From the NCBI RefSeq assembly GCF_002161765.1, contig NZ_NFIN01000005.1:1-64000 (forward strand): a stretch of DNA of 64,000 bases, in the 5' to 3' direction. A program made the position numbers and the translations under genes. This DNA comes from Bacteroides sp. An322. Its GTDB lineage: Bacteria > Bacteroidota > Bacteroidia > Bacteroidales > Bacteroidaceae. The number at the start of each line of letters is the position of its first letter. The first letter of the stretch is position 1. This document shows positions 42,242-51,700 of this stretch, piece by piece. Under the pieces are notes generated by a model. It was given only the letters and a program-made list of their open reading frames with translations, was not told the DNA's origin and ran no database searches.

Positions 42242-44128
42242 ATGAAATTTAACTGTACATTTGTTGCATCGGTTTTATCAGCCTTGATGCTGGCGGCTTG
42301 TTCTACGGGACCTAAGGTCGTGGAGAATCCGCTGATTGAGAGTTCTAACAGCATGACGCTGGATGTTTCGAAAGTGGAATTGACCGACACCGCTACGGTG
42401 TTGCATGTGGATGCGTATTTCAGGCCACATAATTGGATTCGCATTGATTCTAAAACGTATCTTCGTGCCGGTGGAGAGAAATATGCGTTGACCAGTGCGC
42501 AAGGCATTACGCCCGACTCACTCTTTTGGATGCCTGAATCGGGAGAGGCTTCGTTTGTGCTTTCTTTCCAACCGTTGCCTAAGCGGACAAAGTCTTTTGA
42601 TTTTATCGAATCGGATTGTGCGGACTGCTTCAAGCTGTTCGGCATAGACCTGACCGGGAAGAAGGATTATGATGTACCTGAAGGCATACCCGCCGAAGCA
42701 TTGAGCATAGATGAAGATGCACCGATGCCCGAACCGATTTTCAAGAGCGGTGAAACGACTGTTGAAGTCCATTTGCTTCATCATCGGGAAGAACTGGGAA
42801 AGGAACAGAATCTGTATGTCAACACGTTGGCCGGAGGGCAAGAGGAATATACCGCCCCCATCGACCTCGAAACGGGAGTAGCTACTTTTAAGTTCCAGCA
42901 ATACGGTACGGCTGAAGCGTTTTTCCCGATGGCAGGTTCGGCAGGCTCGGTATTGCTTGCGCCCGGCGAGCACGTCACGGTTTATATAGACAGCCGATTC
43001 AGCGGGCAGCAGATTGTGGCACGCCGCAAAGAGCAGAAGATGCAGCCGTTTCGTAAGTTGTACACAAATGGCACGTATGCCAATCTCAACAACCTGATTA
43101 ATAGCCGGACCGATTGGGCCACATGGTCGATGGATCTTTATAGCGGCAAGTTTGGGGATTATAAGATGAGTGCGAAAGAATATGAAACGTATGTCGTAAA
43201 CCGGTATAAGGAGTTGTCGGATAGTATTGTGGCAGATAGCCTTCCGCCTTTGATGAAAGAACAGATGTTGCTGTCCTTGAAAGACGAAGCGGTTATGGCT
43301 ATGATGAATGGAGATTACGGGCGTGAATACAATTACCGGTATTTGCACAATGATTGGGATCGCCGGAATCCGGTGAAAGGCATTGACCCGATGAAGCCGG
43401 AAAGTTTGACAGAACTCACCAAACTATTCGATATAAACGACCCGCAACTGTTGTTGGGGGTGCGAAGCTTTGATTATATCGGCAGTGTGGCGTATGCGGA
43501 TGAGGCTTGGATAAAAGCTACAGGTATCCAGACTGGGCTGATTCCTTCGTTGCGGAAGTTTGTACCTCTTATAGCAAAGGCACAGGCGGGAACGTTGACC
43601 GAAGCTGATTTGAAAGTATTCGGTCCGGAAGATGATTCGTTTTATGCAGATGCCTTGAGGGCGATGCAGCAGGAAACCATAGCCAAATTAGAGGCTGTAA
43701 AGGATAAGGCGGTTGTTGAGCAGACTCCCGATGTTCCAGTTGAGAAGTTGTTTGATGCCATCATCGCTCCCTATAAAGGCAAGGTGGTGTTTGTGGACTT
43801 TTGGAATACGTGGTGCGGTCCTTGCCGTATGTCTATCAAGGCTACCGAGCCGTTGAAAGATACGGAATTGAAGAGCGATGATTTGGTATGGATTTACCTT
43901 GCTAACGAAACATCGCCTCTCGTGAAATATCAAACCATGATTCCCGACATCAAAGGCAAGCATTTCCGCTTGAATGATAAGCAATGGGAGTATCTTAGCA
44001 AGAAGTTTAAGATAGACGGCATTCCTTCTTATGTCTTGGTGGATAAGGACGGTTCGTACAGCTTGCGTAACGACTTGCGCGACCATAACTTATTGGTGAA
44101 GACCTTGCAAGAGAAAATAGCCCGGTAA
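42242..44128 (+). CDS. Thioredoxin-fold lipoprotein
   Basis: 628 residues. The lipoprotein signal ends at C20 (LMLAAC). Residues 30-480 are a long beta- and helix-containing region with no recognised enzyme motif. The C-terminal 150 residues are a thioredoxin/TlpA-like domain with active site FWNTWCGPCRMS (Cys pair near 524 and 527) and the cis-Pro loop DGIPSYVLVDKDG. It is probably anchored in the periplasm as a disulfide reductase. Proteins with this layout are frequent in Bacteroidetes. It has its own -7 box and a terminator shared with the convergent nuclease gene. Confidence 0.87.
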   Translation: MKFNCTFVASVLSALMLAACSTGPKVVENPLIESSNSMTLDVSKVELTDTATVLHVDAYFRPHNWIRIDSKTYLRAGGEKYALTSAQGITPDSLFWMPESGEASFVLSFQPLPKRTKSFDFIESDCADCFKLFGIDLTGKKDYDVPEGIPAEALSIDEDAPMPEPIFKSGETTVEVHLLHHREELGKEQNLYVNTLAGGQEEYTAPIDLETGVATFKFQQYGTAEAFFPMAGSAGSVLLAPGEHVTVYIDSRFSGQQIVARRKEQKMQPFRKLYTNGTYANLNNLINSRTDWATWSMDLYSGKFGDYKMSAKEYETYVVNRYKELSDSIVADSLPPLMKEQMLLSLKDEAVMAMMNGDYGREYNYRYLHNDWDRRNPVKGIDPMKPESLTELTKLFDINDPQLLLGVRSFDYIGSVAYADEAWIKATGIQTGLIPSLRKFVPLIAKAQAGTLTEADLKVFGPEDDSFYADALRAMQQETIAKLEAVKDKAVVEQTPDVPVEKLFDAIIAPYKGKVVFVDFWNTWCGPCRMSIKATEPLKDTELKSDDLVWIYLANETSPLVKYQTMIPDIKGKHFRLNDKQWEYLSKKFKIDGIPSYVLVDKDGSYSLRNDLRDHNLLVKTLQEKIAR

Positions 44129-44142
44129 ATAATTGCTTGTAG

Positions 44143-44184
44143 AAAAGAGGATTATCCAATTGGTTGGGCGGATAATCCTCTTTT
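44143..44184. terminator. Bidirectional terminator
   Basis: A perfect 15-bp stem, aaaagaggattatcc (44143-44157)/ggataatcctctttt (44170-44184), has a 12-base loop and A/T-runs at both feet. It lies between the convergent thioredoxin-fold and nuclease genes. Confidence 0.9.
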
Positions 44185-44189
44185 GAAAA

Positions 44190-45065
44190 TCAGTGTTTGT
44201 CCGTTGGCATTTCCGGCACTATCGCTTCGATGCGGTTTTCCACATCATCGGGCAGCTTGGAGAAGAAATCCAGCCCCGTAGTTTCTTCTATCTGGTCTAC
44301 ACTGACCATATAGTTCCGCAAATCTTGGTGATGTGCTTTATTCTCGAAAAGGAATCCCATGGCGATGGGGTTCTTCCGGTTGTAGATGAGCACTACTTTA
44401 AAGAAACGGTCGGGCACGGCTACCTTGTGTTCCCCGATTCGTTTGGGAGACTTCTTGTCGTAAATCGGTCCGCAGGCGATATAGATACGTCCGTATTTCT
44501 CTGCCCATGCGCGGCATTTTTCTTCCAAGTCTCCCCAGTCATCCCGATTCAGTTTTCGGTTTTGCGGACAGATGTTGCTCATGTAAAAAGATTCTTCCAT
44601 GGCTTTTTCGCTCCATTTCATGTCGGCAGCAGGTGCCATGTGCCCGCGGTCATATCCGGAGTTGGTATAGTCGCTATGCTCTACACGTGGTTCGGGCAGG
44701 TCGGGGTCCGGTTCGAACTTGCTTTTTCGGCTTTCCGTACCTTCCGTTTCCTCACGTGTCAGTTCCCAAGCTACCCAGTTCGGGGTTTTATAATAATTGT
44801 TATAAGATAAGGTGAAAGCGGTGCGTTGCAGTTTGATTTCTTTTCGTTCCCGGATGCTGACGGGGATTTCCAATTTAGTGGCTGGCACTTGTGTTTCCGA
44901 ACTTTCAGAAACATTGCTTATTGTTCCCTTTATTTCATTTAGGGTATTGTTTACCAATGACTTTCCTTCTTGATGCTGATAGAGGAATAGTGCTGCAGCT
45001 ATCAGAATCAGGAGAAGGGCAAATCCGCGTAAGGAACCTGTGGTTTTCTTTTTCTTTCTCGTCAT
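44190..45065 (-). CDS. DNA/RNA non-specific endonuclease (NUC1 family)
   Basis: 291 residues. An N-terminal membrane helix or uncleaved signal (about 10-26, LRGFALLLILIAAALFLY) anchors it. The beta-beta-alpha-metal nuclease core has the catalytic His in YDRGHMAPAADMKWS, the metal Asn in SNICPQNRKLNRDDW, and the downstream KVVLIYNRKNPIAMGFLF strand. Relatives degrade DNA and RNA outside the cytoplasm. The charged linker near 35-70 would place the enzyme in the periplasm. It may be transcribed together with the AlaX-like gene 16 bases upstream. Confidence 0.92.
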   Translation of the reverse strand: MTRKKKKTTGSLRGFALLLILIAAALFLYQHQEGKSLVNNTLNEIKGTISNVSESSETQVPATKLEIPVSIRERKEIKLQRTAFTLSYNNYYKTPNWVAWELTREETEGTESRKSKFEPDPDLPEPRVEHSDYTNSGYDRGHMAPAADMKWSEKAMEESFYMSNICPQNRKLNRDDWGDLEEKCRAWAEKYGRIYIACGPIYDKKSPKRIGEHKVAVPDRFFKVVLIYNRKNPIAMGFLFENKAHHQDLRNYMVSVDQIEETTGLDFFSKLPDDVENRIEAIVPEMPTDKH

Positions 45066-45081
45066 AATGGGATGTTGAAAT

Positions 45082-45543
45082 TTAAATCAATTTAAACCGC
45101 ATTCGGAAAATTCCGTCTTTGTAATCCGAACTGATAATCTTGAATGTGCCTATTTCGGATGTGTTTTCAACATGTTTCCCGATGCAGAGGCATTCGTCAT
45201 AATCACCTACTTTGACTACTCGTACTGTATCTGAAGCATTTTCGGGCAGACGCTTCAGGTCGAAACGTCCCAATGCTTCTTGTTGGGTGATAAATTCGGT
45301 CGTAACGGGCAGGTGCTGTGCGATGACTTCATTTACCGTGTTTTCAATGCGGGTGATGTCTTCTGTTTCCGGGGCTTGGGGAAGCTGAAAGTCCAGTTTG
45401 CTTTTCTTGCGTTCAATGTGTGCCGAAACAGCCCGTCCGCATCCGAATAAATTGACCATGGTGCGGTTGACAATATGCTCGCATGTATGCATGGGCGGAT
45501 ATTCCTGTTTGTTGTGTTCGTTTAGTAGAGGTTGTTGTTCCAT
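45082..45543 (-). CDS. AlaX-like stand-alone tRNA-editing (SAD) protein
   Basis: 153 residues, corresponding to the second additional domain of alanyl/threonyl-tRNA synthetases without any catalytic or tRNA-binding part. The zinc ligands are H19 and H23 in MHTCEHIVNRTM and the Cys/His of CLCIGKHVENTSEIG. Stand-alone proteins of this type hydrolyse mischarged Ser- or Gly-tRNA-Ala. Which tRNA is edited here cannot be told. Confidence 0.85.
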   Translation of the reverse strand: MEQQPLLNEHNKQEYPPMHTCEHIVNRTMVNLFGCGRAVSAHIERKKSKLDFQLPQAPETEDITRIENTVNEVIAQHLPVTTEFITQQEALGRFDLKRLPENASDTVRVVKVGDYDECLCIGKHVENTSEIGTFKIISSDYKDGIFRMRFKLI

Positions 45544-45668
45544 ATTAAAAGTTTTTTGTAAATGGGCGGCAAGTTACACCGAATTTTTGTTTCTTGCAAT
45601 AGGGAAGGTTAAAAAGATGCAAACCTTTTCAGAAGGGCAGAAAGAAGGAATTGGGTAGGAGTTTAAAC

Positions 45669-45745
45669 GAAGCAGGCTTCGTAGGCTGATGCATACGGCT
45701 TCGTTGGCTGATGAAGCCTGCTTCGTAGCCCGATGCAGCCGTATG
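45669..45745. repeat. Mixed direct and inverted repeat cluster
   Basis: gaagcaggcttcgtaggctg and, 40 bases on, gaagcctgcttcgtagcccg contain inverted cores (gcaggcttc/gaagcctgc); catacggct (45692-45700) pairs with agccgtatg (45737-45745). Words ggctgatg and gcccgatg repeat directly. It is reminiscent in design, but not in sequence, of the palindrome cluster at 29854-29915. Confidence 0.7.
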
Positions 45746-45798
45746 TGTTTTTTTCTTTAGAAAATTTGTTTCATTTGTAAGCTTTATCAAATGTTTCG

Positions 45799-45830
45799 TT
45801 TGTTCATTCCGCCGAAAAACAGTACTTTTG
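45799..45830 (+). promoter_or_regulatory. Promoter of trmB
   Basis: TTTG (45799-45802), exactly 20 bases, then TACTTTTG (45823-45830): a full Bacteroides consensus promoter with about a 25-base leader. Confidence 0.8.
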
Positions 45831-45859
45831 TTCCCATCATAAGTTAATTGTTGATAGTA

Positions 45860-46618
45860 ATGGGAAAAGGAAAATTAGCGAAATTTGCCGACATGGCGGA
45901 ATATCCGCACGTATTCGAATATCCGTACTCGCAGGTGGCGGACGCGCCTTGCGAGATGAAAGGGAACTGGAACCGCGATTTCTTCAAGAACGGTCATCCG
46001 ATTGTTTTGGAATTGGGGTGCGGGAGAGGTGAATATACCGTGGGGCTGGCACGCCGCTATCCGGAGAAGAACTTTATCGGAGTGGACATCAAGGGAGCGC
46101 GTATGTGGACGGGAGCCAAGCAGGCTCATGAAGAGGGATTGGCGAACGTGGCGTTTCTGCGCACGAACATCGAAATCATCGACCGTTTCTTCGCTCCGGG
46201 AGAGGTAAGCGAAATTTGGCTGACTTTCTCCGACCCGCAGATGAAGAAGGTGACCAAGCGGCTTACTTCGACTTACTTCATGGAGCGTTACCGCAAGTTC
46301 CTTGTGCCCGGCGGGCTGGTGCACCTGAAGACGGACAGTAACTTTATGTTCACTTATACCCGGTGCATGATAGAGGCAAACCATTTTCCGGTGGAGTTCA
46401 TCACCGATGATTTGTATCATTCGGGCTTGGACGACGATATCCTGCGCATCCGTACCTATTATGAGCAACAATGGCTGGACCGCGGCCTGAACATCAAGTA
46501 CATCCGCTTCCGCCTGCCTCAGGAAGGCGAACTGATAGAGCCGGACGTGGAAATCGAACTGGACGATTACCGCAGCTATAACCGGAGCAAACGGAGCGGG
46601 CTGAAAACAAGCAAGTGA
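45860..46618 (+). CDS. trmB: tRNA (guanine-N7)-methyltransferase
   Basis: 252 residues from ATG 45860 (MGKGKLAKF). It makes m7G46 in the tRNA variable loop using SAM. The SAM site is [29 protein letters not shown] follows, and the TrmB-specific [17 protein letters not shown] and LKTDSNFMF are present. A basic tail ([10 protein letters not shown]) may bind tRNA. A 20-bp perfect inverted repeat separates it from the Mrp gene. Confidence 0.95.
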   Translation: MGKGKLAKFADMAEYPHVFEYPYSQVADAPCEMKGNWNRDFFKNGHPIVLELGCGRGEYTVGLARRYPEKNFIGVDIKGARMWTGAKQAHEEGLANVAFLRTNIEIIDRFFAPGEVSEIWLTFSDPQMKKVTKRLTSTYFMERYRKFLVPGGLVHLKTDSNFMFTYTRCMIEANHFPVEFITDDLYHSGLDDDILRIRTYYEQQWLDRGLNIKYIRFRLPQEGELIEPDVEIELDDYRSYNRSKRSGLKTSK

Positions 46619-46630
46619 TATGGATTTTTT

Positions 46631-46688
46631 CACCACAGATTACACAGATTTTAAAAATTAATTATTTTAATCTGTGTAATCTGTGGTG
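46631..46688. repeat. Perfect 20-bp inverted repeat, caccacagatta family
   Basis: caccacagattacacagatt (46631-46650) is exactly complementary to 46669-46688, with an AT-only loop of 18 bases. It is the same arm as the one that encodes the C-terminus of TrpC (1920-1944). Confidence 0.9.
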
Positions 46689-46709
46689 TATGAATAAATA
46701 AAAAGAACT

Positions 46710-47810
46710 ATGACTCTTTATCCAAAATTGATTTTAGACGCGCTGGCAACGGTGCGTTATCCCGGAAACGGGAAGAATATTGTCGAAGCCGAAATGGTGG
46801 CGGACAATATGCGTATCGACGGGATGAAGGTCAGCTTCTCGCTTATCTTCGAGAAACCGACCGACCCGTTTATGAAATCGGTAGTGAAATCGGCTGAGAC
46901 CGCTATTCATACGTATGTATCGAAAGACGTGGAGGTGAGCATTGCCACCGAGAGCCGTCAGGCGGCGCGTCCCGAGCCGGGCAAGATGCTTCCGCAGGTG
47001 AAGAACGTGATAGCCGTATCGTCGGGCAAAGGCGGTGTGGGTAAGTCTACCATTGCTGCCAATTTGGCGGTGGCTCTCTCGAAGTTAGGCTATAAAGTAG
47101 GCTTGCTGGATGCCGACATCTTCGGTCCTTCGGTGCCGAAAATGTTCCAGGTGGAAGACGCGCGTCCGTATGCCGAAACCGTCGAGGGGCGCGACCTGAT
47201 TGTCCCGATAGAGAAATACGGCATCAAGCTCTTGTCTATCGGTTTCTTTGTCAATCCCGACCAAGCCACTCTTTGGCGCGGGGGAATGGCGAGCAATGCC
47301 TTGAAGCAATTGGTGGGCGATGCCAATTGGGGCGAGTTGGATTATTTTATCCTTGACACGCCTCCGGGCACGAGCGACATTCACCTTACTTTGTTGCAGA
47401 CCTTGGCTATTACGGGAGCGGTCATCGTGAGCACGCCGCAAGAAGTGGCATTGGCTGATGCGCGCAAGGGAATCAATATGTATATGAATGATAAGGTGAA
47501 TGTGCCCATCCTTGGATTGGTGGAAAACATGTCGTGGTTCACGCCCGCCGAGCTTCCGGAGAACAAGTATTATCTGTTTGGCAAGGAAGGCACGAAGCGG
47601 TTGGCAGAAGAACTGAACGTGCCTCTGTTGGGACAAATCCCTATCGTCCAAAGCATTTGCGAGAACGGCGACAAGGGTACGCCCGTAGCGTTGGACGAGG
47701 ATTCGGTAACCGGTCAGGCGTTTATGGACTTGGCTCGCAATGTGGTGGCTCAGACCGAGAAACGCAATGCCGAGCTGGCTCCTACGAAGATTGTGGAAAC
47801 ACATAAGTGA
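46710..47810 (+). CDS. Mrp/ApbC-type ATPase (iron-sulfur carrier family)
   Basis: 366 residues. An N-terminal MIP18/DUF59 domain (1-85) is followed by a deviant Walker A P-loop, IAVSSGKGGVGKSTIAAN (near residue 103), a LDADIFGPSVPKM motif and FILDTPPGTSDIHL. The family assembles and transfers 4Fe-4S clusters. The CxxC pair that ApbC uses near its C-terminus is absent; the corresponding stretch reads NMSWFTPAELPENKYYLFG. A cluster-bridging role through other residues, or another function, is therefore possible. Followed by a nested repeat. Confidence 0.92.
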   Translation: MTLYPKLILDALATVRYPGNGKNIVEAEMVADNMRIDGMKVSFSLIFEKPTDPFMKSVVKSAETAIHTYVSKDVEVSIATESRQAARPEPGKMLPQVKNVIAVSSGKGGVGKSTIAANLAVALSKLGYKVGLLDADIFGPSVPKMFQVEDARPYAETVEGRDLIVPIEKYGIKLLSIGFFVNPDQATLWRGGMASNALKQLVGDANWGELDYFILDTPPGTSDIHLTLLQTLAITGAVIVSTPQEVALADARKGINMYMNDKVNVPILGLVENMSWFTPAELPENKYYLFGKEGTKRLAEELNVPLLGQIPIVQSICENGDKGTPVALDEDSVTGQAFMDLARNVVAQTEKRNAELAPTKIVETHK

Positions 47811-47822
47811 ATGTTTAGTTGA

Positions 47823-47990
47823 AACGCAGATTTCCGCAGATTCACGCAGATTGTCACCACCGAGGACACAGAGGCACACAGAGTCTTTTAATTTAAAATA
47901 ATAACCTCTGTGTTACTCTGTGACCTCTGTGGTGGACAAATGCATAGTATAAGCTAATTTATCTGCGAAAATCTGCGTTAATCTGCGTTT
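47823..47990. repeat. Nested inverted-repeat element after mrp
   Basis: The outer arms aaacgcagatttccgcagat and aatctgcgttaatctgcgtt enclose inner arms caccaccgaggacacagagg and its complement (cctctgtggtgg-ending side at 47924-47934). This is the same outer/inner combination as at 3841-3953, here better preserved. Confidence 0.85.
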
Positions 47991-48009
47991 TAAAAACTGA
48001 TGATAAAGT

Positions 48010-48711
48010 ATGCGCGACGAAGACAAGATACGTTCGGCTGAAGATATGGAACGTCAGGTGCTGGAGTTGGGCTTCCTGCCGTTCTTCCGGTGCGGCATTC
48101 CCGGTTTCTCCATCGAGGAGCGGACGGCATGGGAGTATTGGTTCTCGGATGAGGAAGAAGGACCGTGGGAATGGAAAGGTCCGGTCATCCGTGAGGGACA
48201 TTGTGCCTACGGCAAGCTCTATAATAAGAAGGCGGGATATGTCAGCCTCGAATGGTTGCCCCACCTGATGAACTGGCGACGTTCGCGCCGGTATGCGAAG
48301 GATGAAGATACACAGGCGTTGGATGAGGTGGTGCTTCAGATCGTATGGGGAGAAGGGAGCGTGACCGTGAAAGAATTGCGCTGCCTGTTGGGCTTTGCCA
48401 AGGGGCGGGGACATCGGCGGAAGACCGACTTGGTGGACACGATGCAAGGCGAAGGAAAGGTTTCGCTCGACCCGATACTGACCCGTCTGATGATGGGGAT
48501 GCACATCGTCATTTCTGATTTCGAGTATAACATCGACCGCCATGGCAGGCCTTACGGCTGGGGTGTGGCGCGCTATACTACGCCCGAAGCGCTTTACGGA
48601 AGGCAGGATGCGGGATGCACGCCCGAAGAGTCGTACCGGAAGATATACGCACACCTGCACGGTTTGTTTCCCAATGCGCCCGAAAAGAAATTGCTGGAGC
48701 TGATAGGATAG
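48010..48711 (+). CDS. AlkZ-related winged-helix protein
   Basis: 233 residues. The sequence resembles the Bacteroidetes AlkZ-related family: LPFFRCGIPGFSIEER, WYWFSD-like WEYWFSDEEEGPWEWK, then LEWLPHLMNWRRSRRY and MHIVISDFEYNIDRHGRPYG. AlkZ (YcaQ) is a winged-helix DNA glycosylase for interstrand crosslinks, but the QxQ catalytic motif of AlkZ is not visible here, so glycosylase activity is uncertain. It lies 19 bases after the nested repeat and upstream of the tricorn-like gene. Confidence 0.7.
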   Translation: MRDEDKIRSAEDMERQVLELGFLPFFRCGIPGFSIEERTAWEYWFSDEEEGPWEWKGPVIREGHCAYGKLYNKKAGYVSLEWLPHLMNWRRSRRYAKDEDTQALDEVVLQIVWGEGSVTVKELRCLLGFAKGRGHRRKTDLVDTMQGEGKVSLDPILTRLMMGMHIVISDFEYNIDRHGRPYGWGVARYTTPEALYGRQDAGCTPEESYRKIYAHLHGLFPNAPEKKLLELIG

Positions 48712-48723
48712 ATAATAAGAAAT

Positions 48724-48780
48724 GGAACACAGAGATACGGAGACACAGAGCTTTTGCGCTTTGCGTCTTTGCGTTTGTAA
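48724..48780. repeat. Hybrid repeat before the tricorn-like gene
   Basis: The left arm gaacacagagatacggagac belongs to the aacacagagg family, but the right part, tttgcgctttgcgtctttgc, belongs to the cgcagagacgc family. The halves pair poorly. It looks like a recombinant or decayed element. Confidence 0.6.
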
Positions 48781-48791
48781 AAAAAATCAAT

Positions 48792-51700
48792 ATGAAAAAA
48801 CAATTGCTTATGATTGCGGGGCTGGCACTGGCAGGGATAGCGGGTGCACAAAAATCCCCGCTATGGACACGCTATTGTGCCCTCTCGCCCGACGGAAGCA
48901 CCATCGCTTTTTGCTATAAGGGCGATATTTATACGGTTTATCCGCAAGGAGGGAAAGCCATGCAACTGACCACGAACGCGGCTTACGATACGCATCCCGT
49001 ATGGAGTCCGGACGGCACACGGATAGCTTTCGCGTCCGACCGCGGGGGAAGCCTCGACATATATGTGGTAAGTAAGGACGGAGGGACTCCGAAACGGCTT
49101 ACCACCCATTCGGGAAACGAAACGCCAATCGCTTTTAGCGATAACGGGCACGTGTTGTACGAGGCTTCGTTGATGCCCGATGCGAAAGACATGGCTTTCC
49201 CCAGTGCCCAATTCCCGCAGGTGTATCAGGTGAGTATCGAAGGCGGACGCCCCGTGCTTTACTCTTCTTTGCCGATGGAAGACATCAGTGTGGCGAGCGA
49301 CGGCACTACCTTGCTCTATCACGATAAAAAGGGATATGAAGACCCTTGGCGCAAGCATCATACTTCGTCCATCACCCGCGATGTATGGATGAGCCGGATG
49401 GAGAGCGGAAAGCGTACTTATACGAAGCTCACCGATTTTGCCGGAGAAGACCGTACACCGGTGTGGGGCGCGGATGGTACATCGTTTTATTACCTGAGCG
49501 AGAAAGACGGGACATTCAATGTCTATAAGCGGAAGGTGGACGGAACGGGCGAAAAGCAATTGACCCGCCACACCCAGCATCCGGTACGTTTCCTTACCGC
49601 AGCCCGTAACGGGATGCTTTGTTATGGCTATAACGGCGAAATTTATACATTGAAAGAGGGAGAACAACCCCGGAAGGTAGCTATCCGTATCGTGACCGAC
49701 CAAACCGAGCAAGCCTTAGAGCCGCAGATAAAGACTTCGGGAGCTACGGAAATAGCGGTATCGCCCGACGGGAAAGAAATCGCTTTCATCCTTCACGGGG
49801 ATGTGTTTGTCACCTCCGCCGATTATAAGACCACCCGTAAGATTACCGATACGCCCGAGCAGGAGCGTGACTTGGATTTCTCGCCCGACGGCAGAAGTGT
49901 AGTGTATTCTTCGGAACGCGACGGATTGTGGCAGGTGTATCAGGCTTCGCTTACGGTAAAGGACGAGAAACTCTTTACATACGCCACCGGTATCAAGGAA
50001 GAACGCCTGACCGATAATACGGCTACCTCGTTCCAGCCTCAGTATAGCCCGGACGGGAAGAAAGTGGCATTCCTCGAACGGCGTACCACCCTGCGTGTGC
50101 TCAATCTGGAAGATAAATCCGTTTGCACCGCCATGGACGGGAAGTATGAATATTCGTATAGCGACGGAGACCAATGGTTCGAATGGAGTCCCGATAGCCG
50201 TTGGCTATTGAGTGGATACATCGGTACGGGCGGATGGAACAACAATGATGTGGCATTGGTCAATGCTTCGGGCAACGGGGAAATCCATAACCTGACCGAG
50301 AGTGGCTATACCGATACCAATGCCAAATGGGTCTTGGACGGTAAAGCGATGATATGGGAGAGCGACCGCGCCGGATACCGGAGCCACGGAAGCTGGGGTG
50401 CGGAGAGCGATATCTACATTATGTTTTTCGACCTCGACGCTTACGAACGTTTCCGCATGAGTAAGGAAGAATTGGCACTGGTGGAAGAAGAAAAGAAAGA
50501 GGATGAGTCAGAGCCGGATAAGAAAGAGGATAAGAAAAAAGAAAAAGGAAAGAAAGAAGACAAGAAGGAAACGGAACCGCTTACGTTCGACTTAGAGAAT
50601 TGCCGCGACCGCATCATCCGGCTTACGGTGAACTCTTCGCACTTGGGTGATGCGGTGTTGACCGGGAAAGGGGATAAGTTGTATTATCAGGCTTCGTTCG
50701 AAGGCGGCTATGACCTTTGGGAACATGACTTGAAAGAAGACAAGACCAAGATTCTTTTGAAGGACATCGGTTACGGTTCGCTCAAAGCGGATAAAGAGAA
50801 CAAGCACCTCTTCCTTTGCACGAAGGGAGGCATCCGCAAGATAGACGTGGAAAAGAGCGAGACCAAACCCGTGGAGTTTGAAGCCGTGTTCAATTACCGC
50901 CCATACGATGAACGCCGCTATATGTTCGAGCACGTGTGGAAGCAAGTGGAAGAGAAATTCTACGTGGCAGACCTGCATGGAGCGGATTGGAAAGGCTATC
51001 GCGAGGCATATCTCCGCTTCTTGCCCCACATCAATAACAACCATGATTTCCAAGAACTCTTGAGCGAGATGTTAGGCGAACTGAACGGTTCGCATACGGG
51101 TGCCCGTTACTATGCCCCTTCGCGCACATTGGCTACGGCTTGCTTGGGCGTGTTCTTCGACAATGCTTATGCGGGTGAAGGGCTGAAGATAAAGGAAATC
51201 ATCAAGCAAGGACCTTTCGATGTGAAGAAAACCGAGGTGGTAGAGGGATGCGTCATCGAGAAGATAGACGGGCAATTGATTGGGAAAGATACCGATTATT
51301 ATCCGATGTTGGACGGAAAGGCGGGAAAGAACGTATTGCTTGCCGTGTATAATCCAGCCACCGGAAAGCGGTTTGACGTATCGGTGAAAGCCATATCGCA
51401 AGCGCGTCAGGAAGAATTGCTCTACAAGCGATGGGTGAAACGCAACGAGAAAATGGTAGAGGAGCTTTCGGGCGGACGCATCGCTTACGTGCATGTGGAA
51501 GGCATGGACAGTCCGAGTTTCCGTACCGTATATAGCGAATTGTTGAGCGACCGGAACCGGAATAAGGAAGCGGTGATAGTAGATACACGCCATAATGGGG
51601 GAGGCTGGTTGCACGATGATTTGGCTACTCTCTTGAGCGGAAAGGAATACCAGCGTTTCGTTCCGCGCGGGCAATACATCGGGAGCGACCCGTATAACAA

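Larger units (their letters stand above)
45544..45859. other. Intergenic region before trmB
   Basis: It contains the aagcaggcttcgt repeat cluster (45669-45745) and the trmB promoter (45799-45830). No gene was recognised, and short frames there are not supported. Confidence 0.55.

Noticed and set aside
48615-48791. Longer start for the tricorn-like protease
   Set aside because: It overlaps the AlkZ-related gene and crosses a repeat; the signal peptide starts at 48792.
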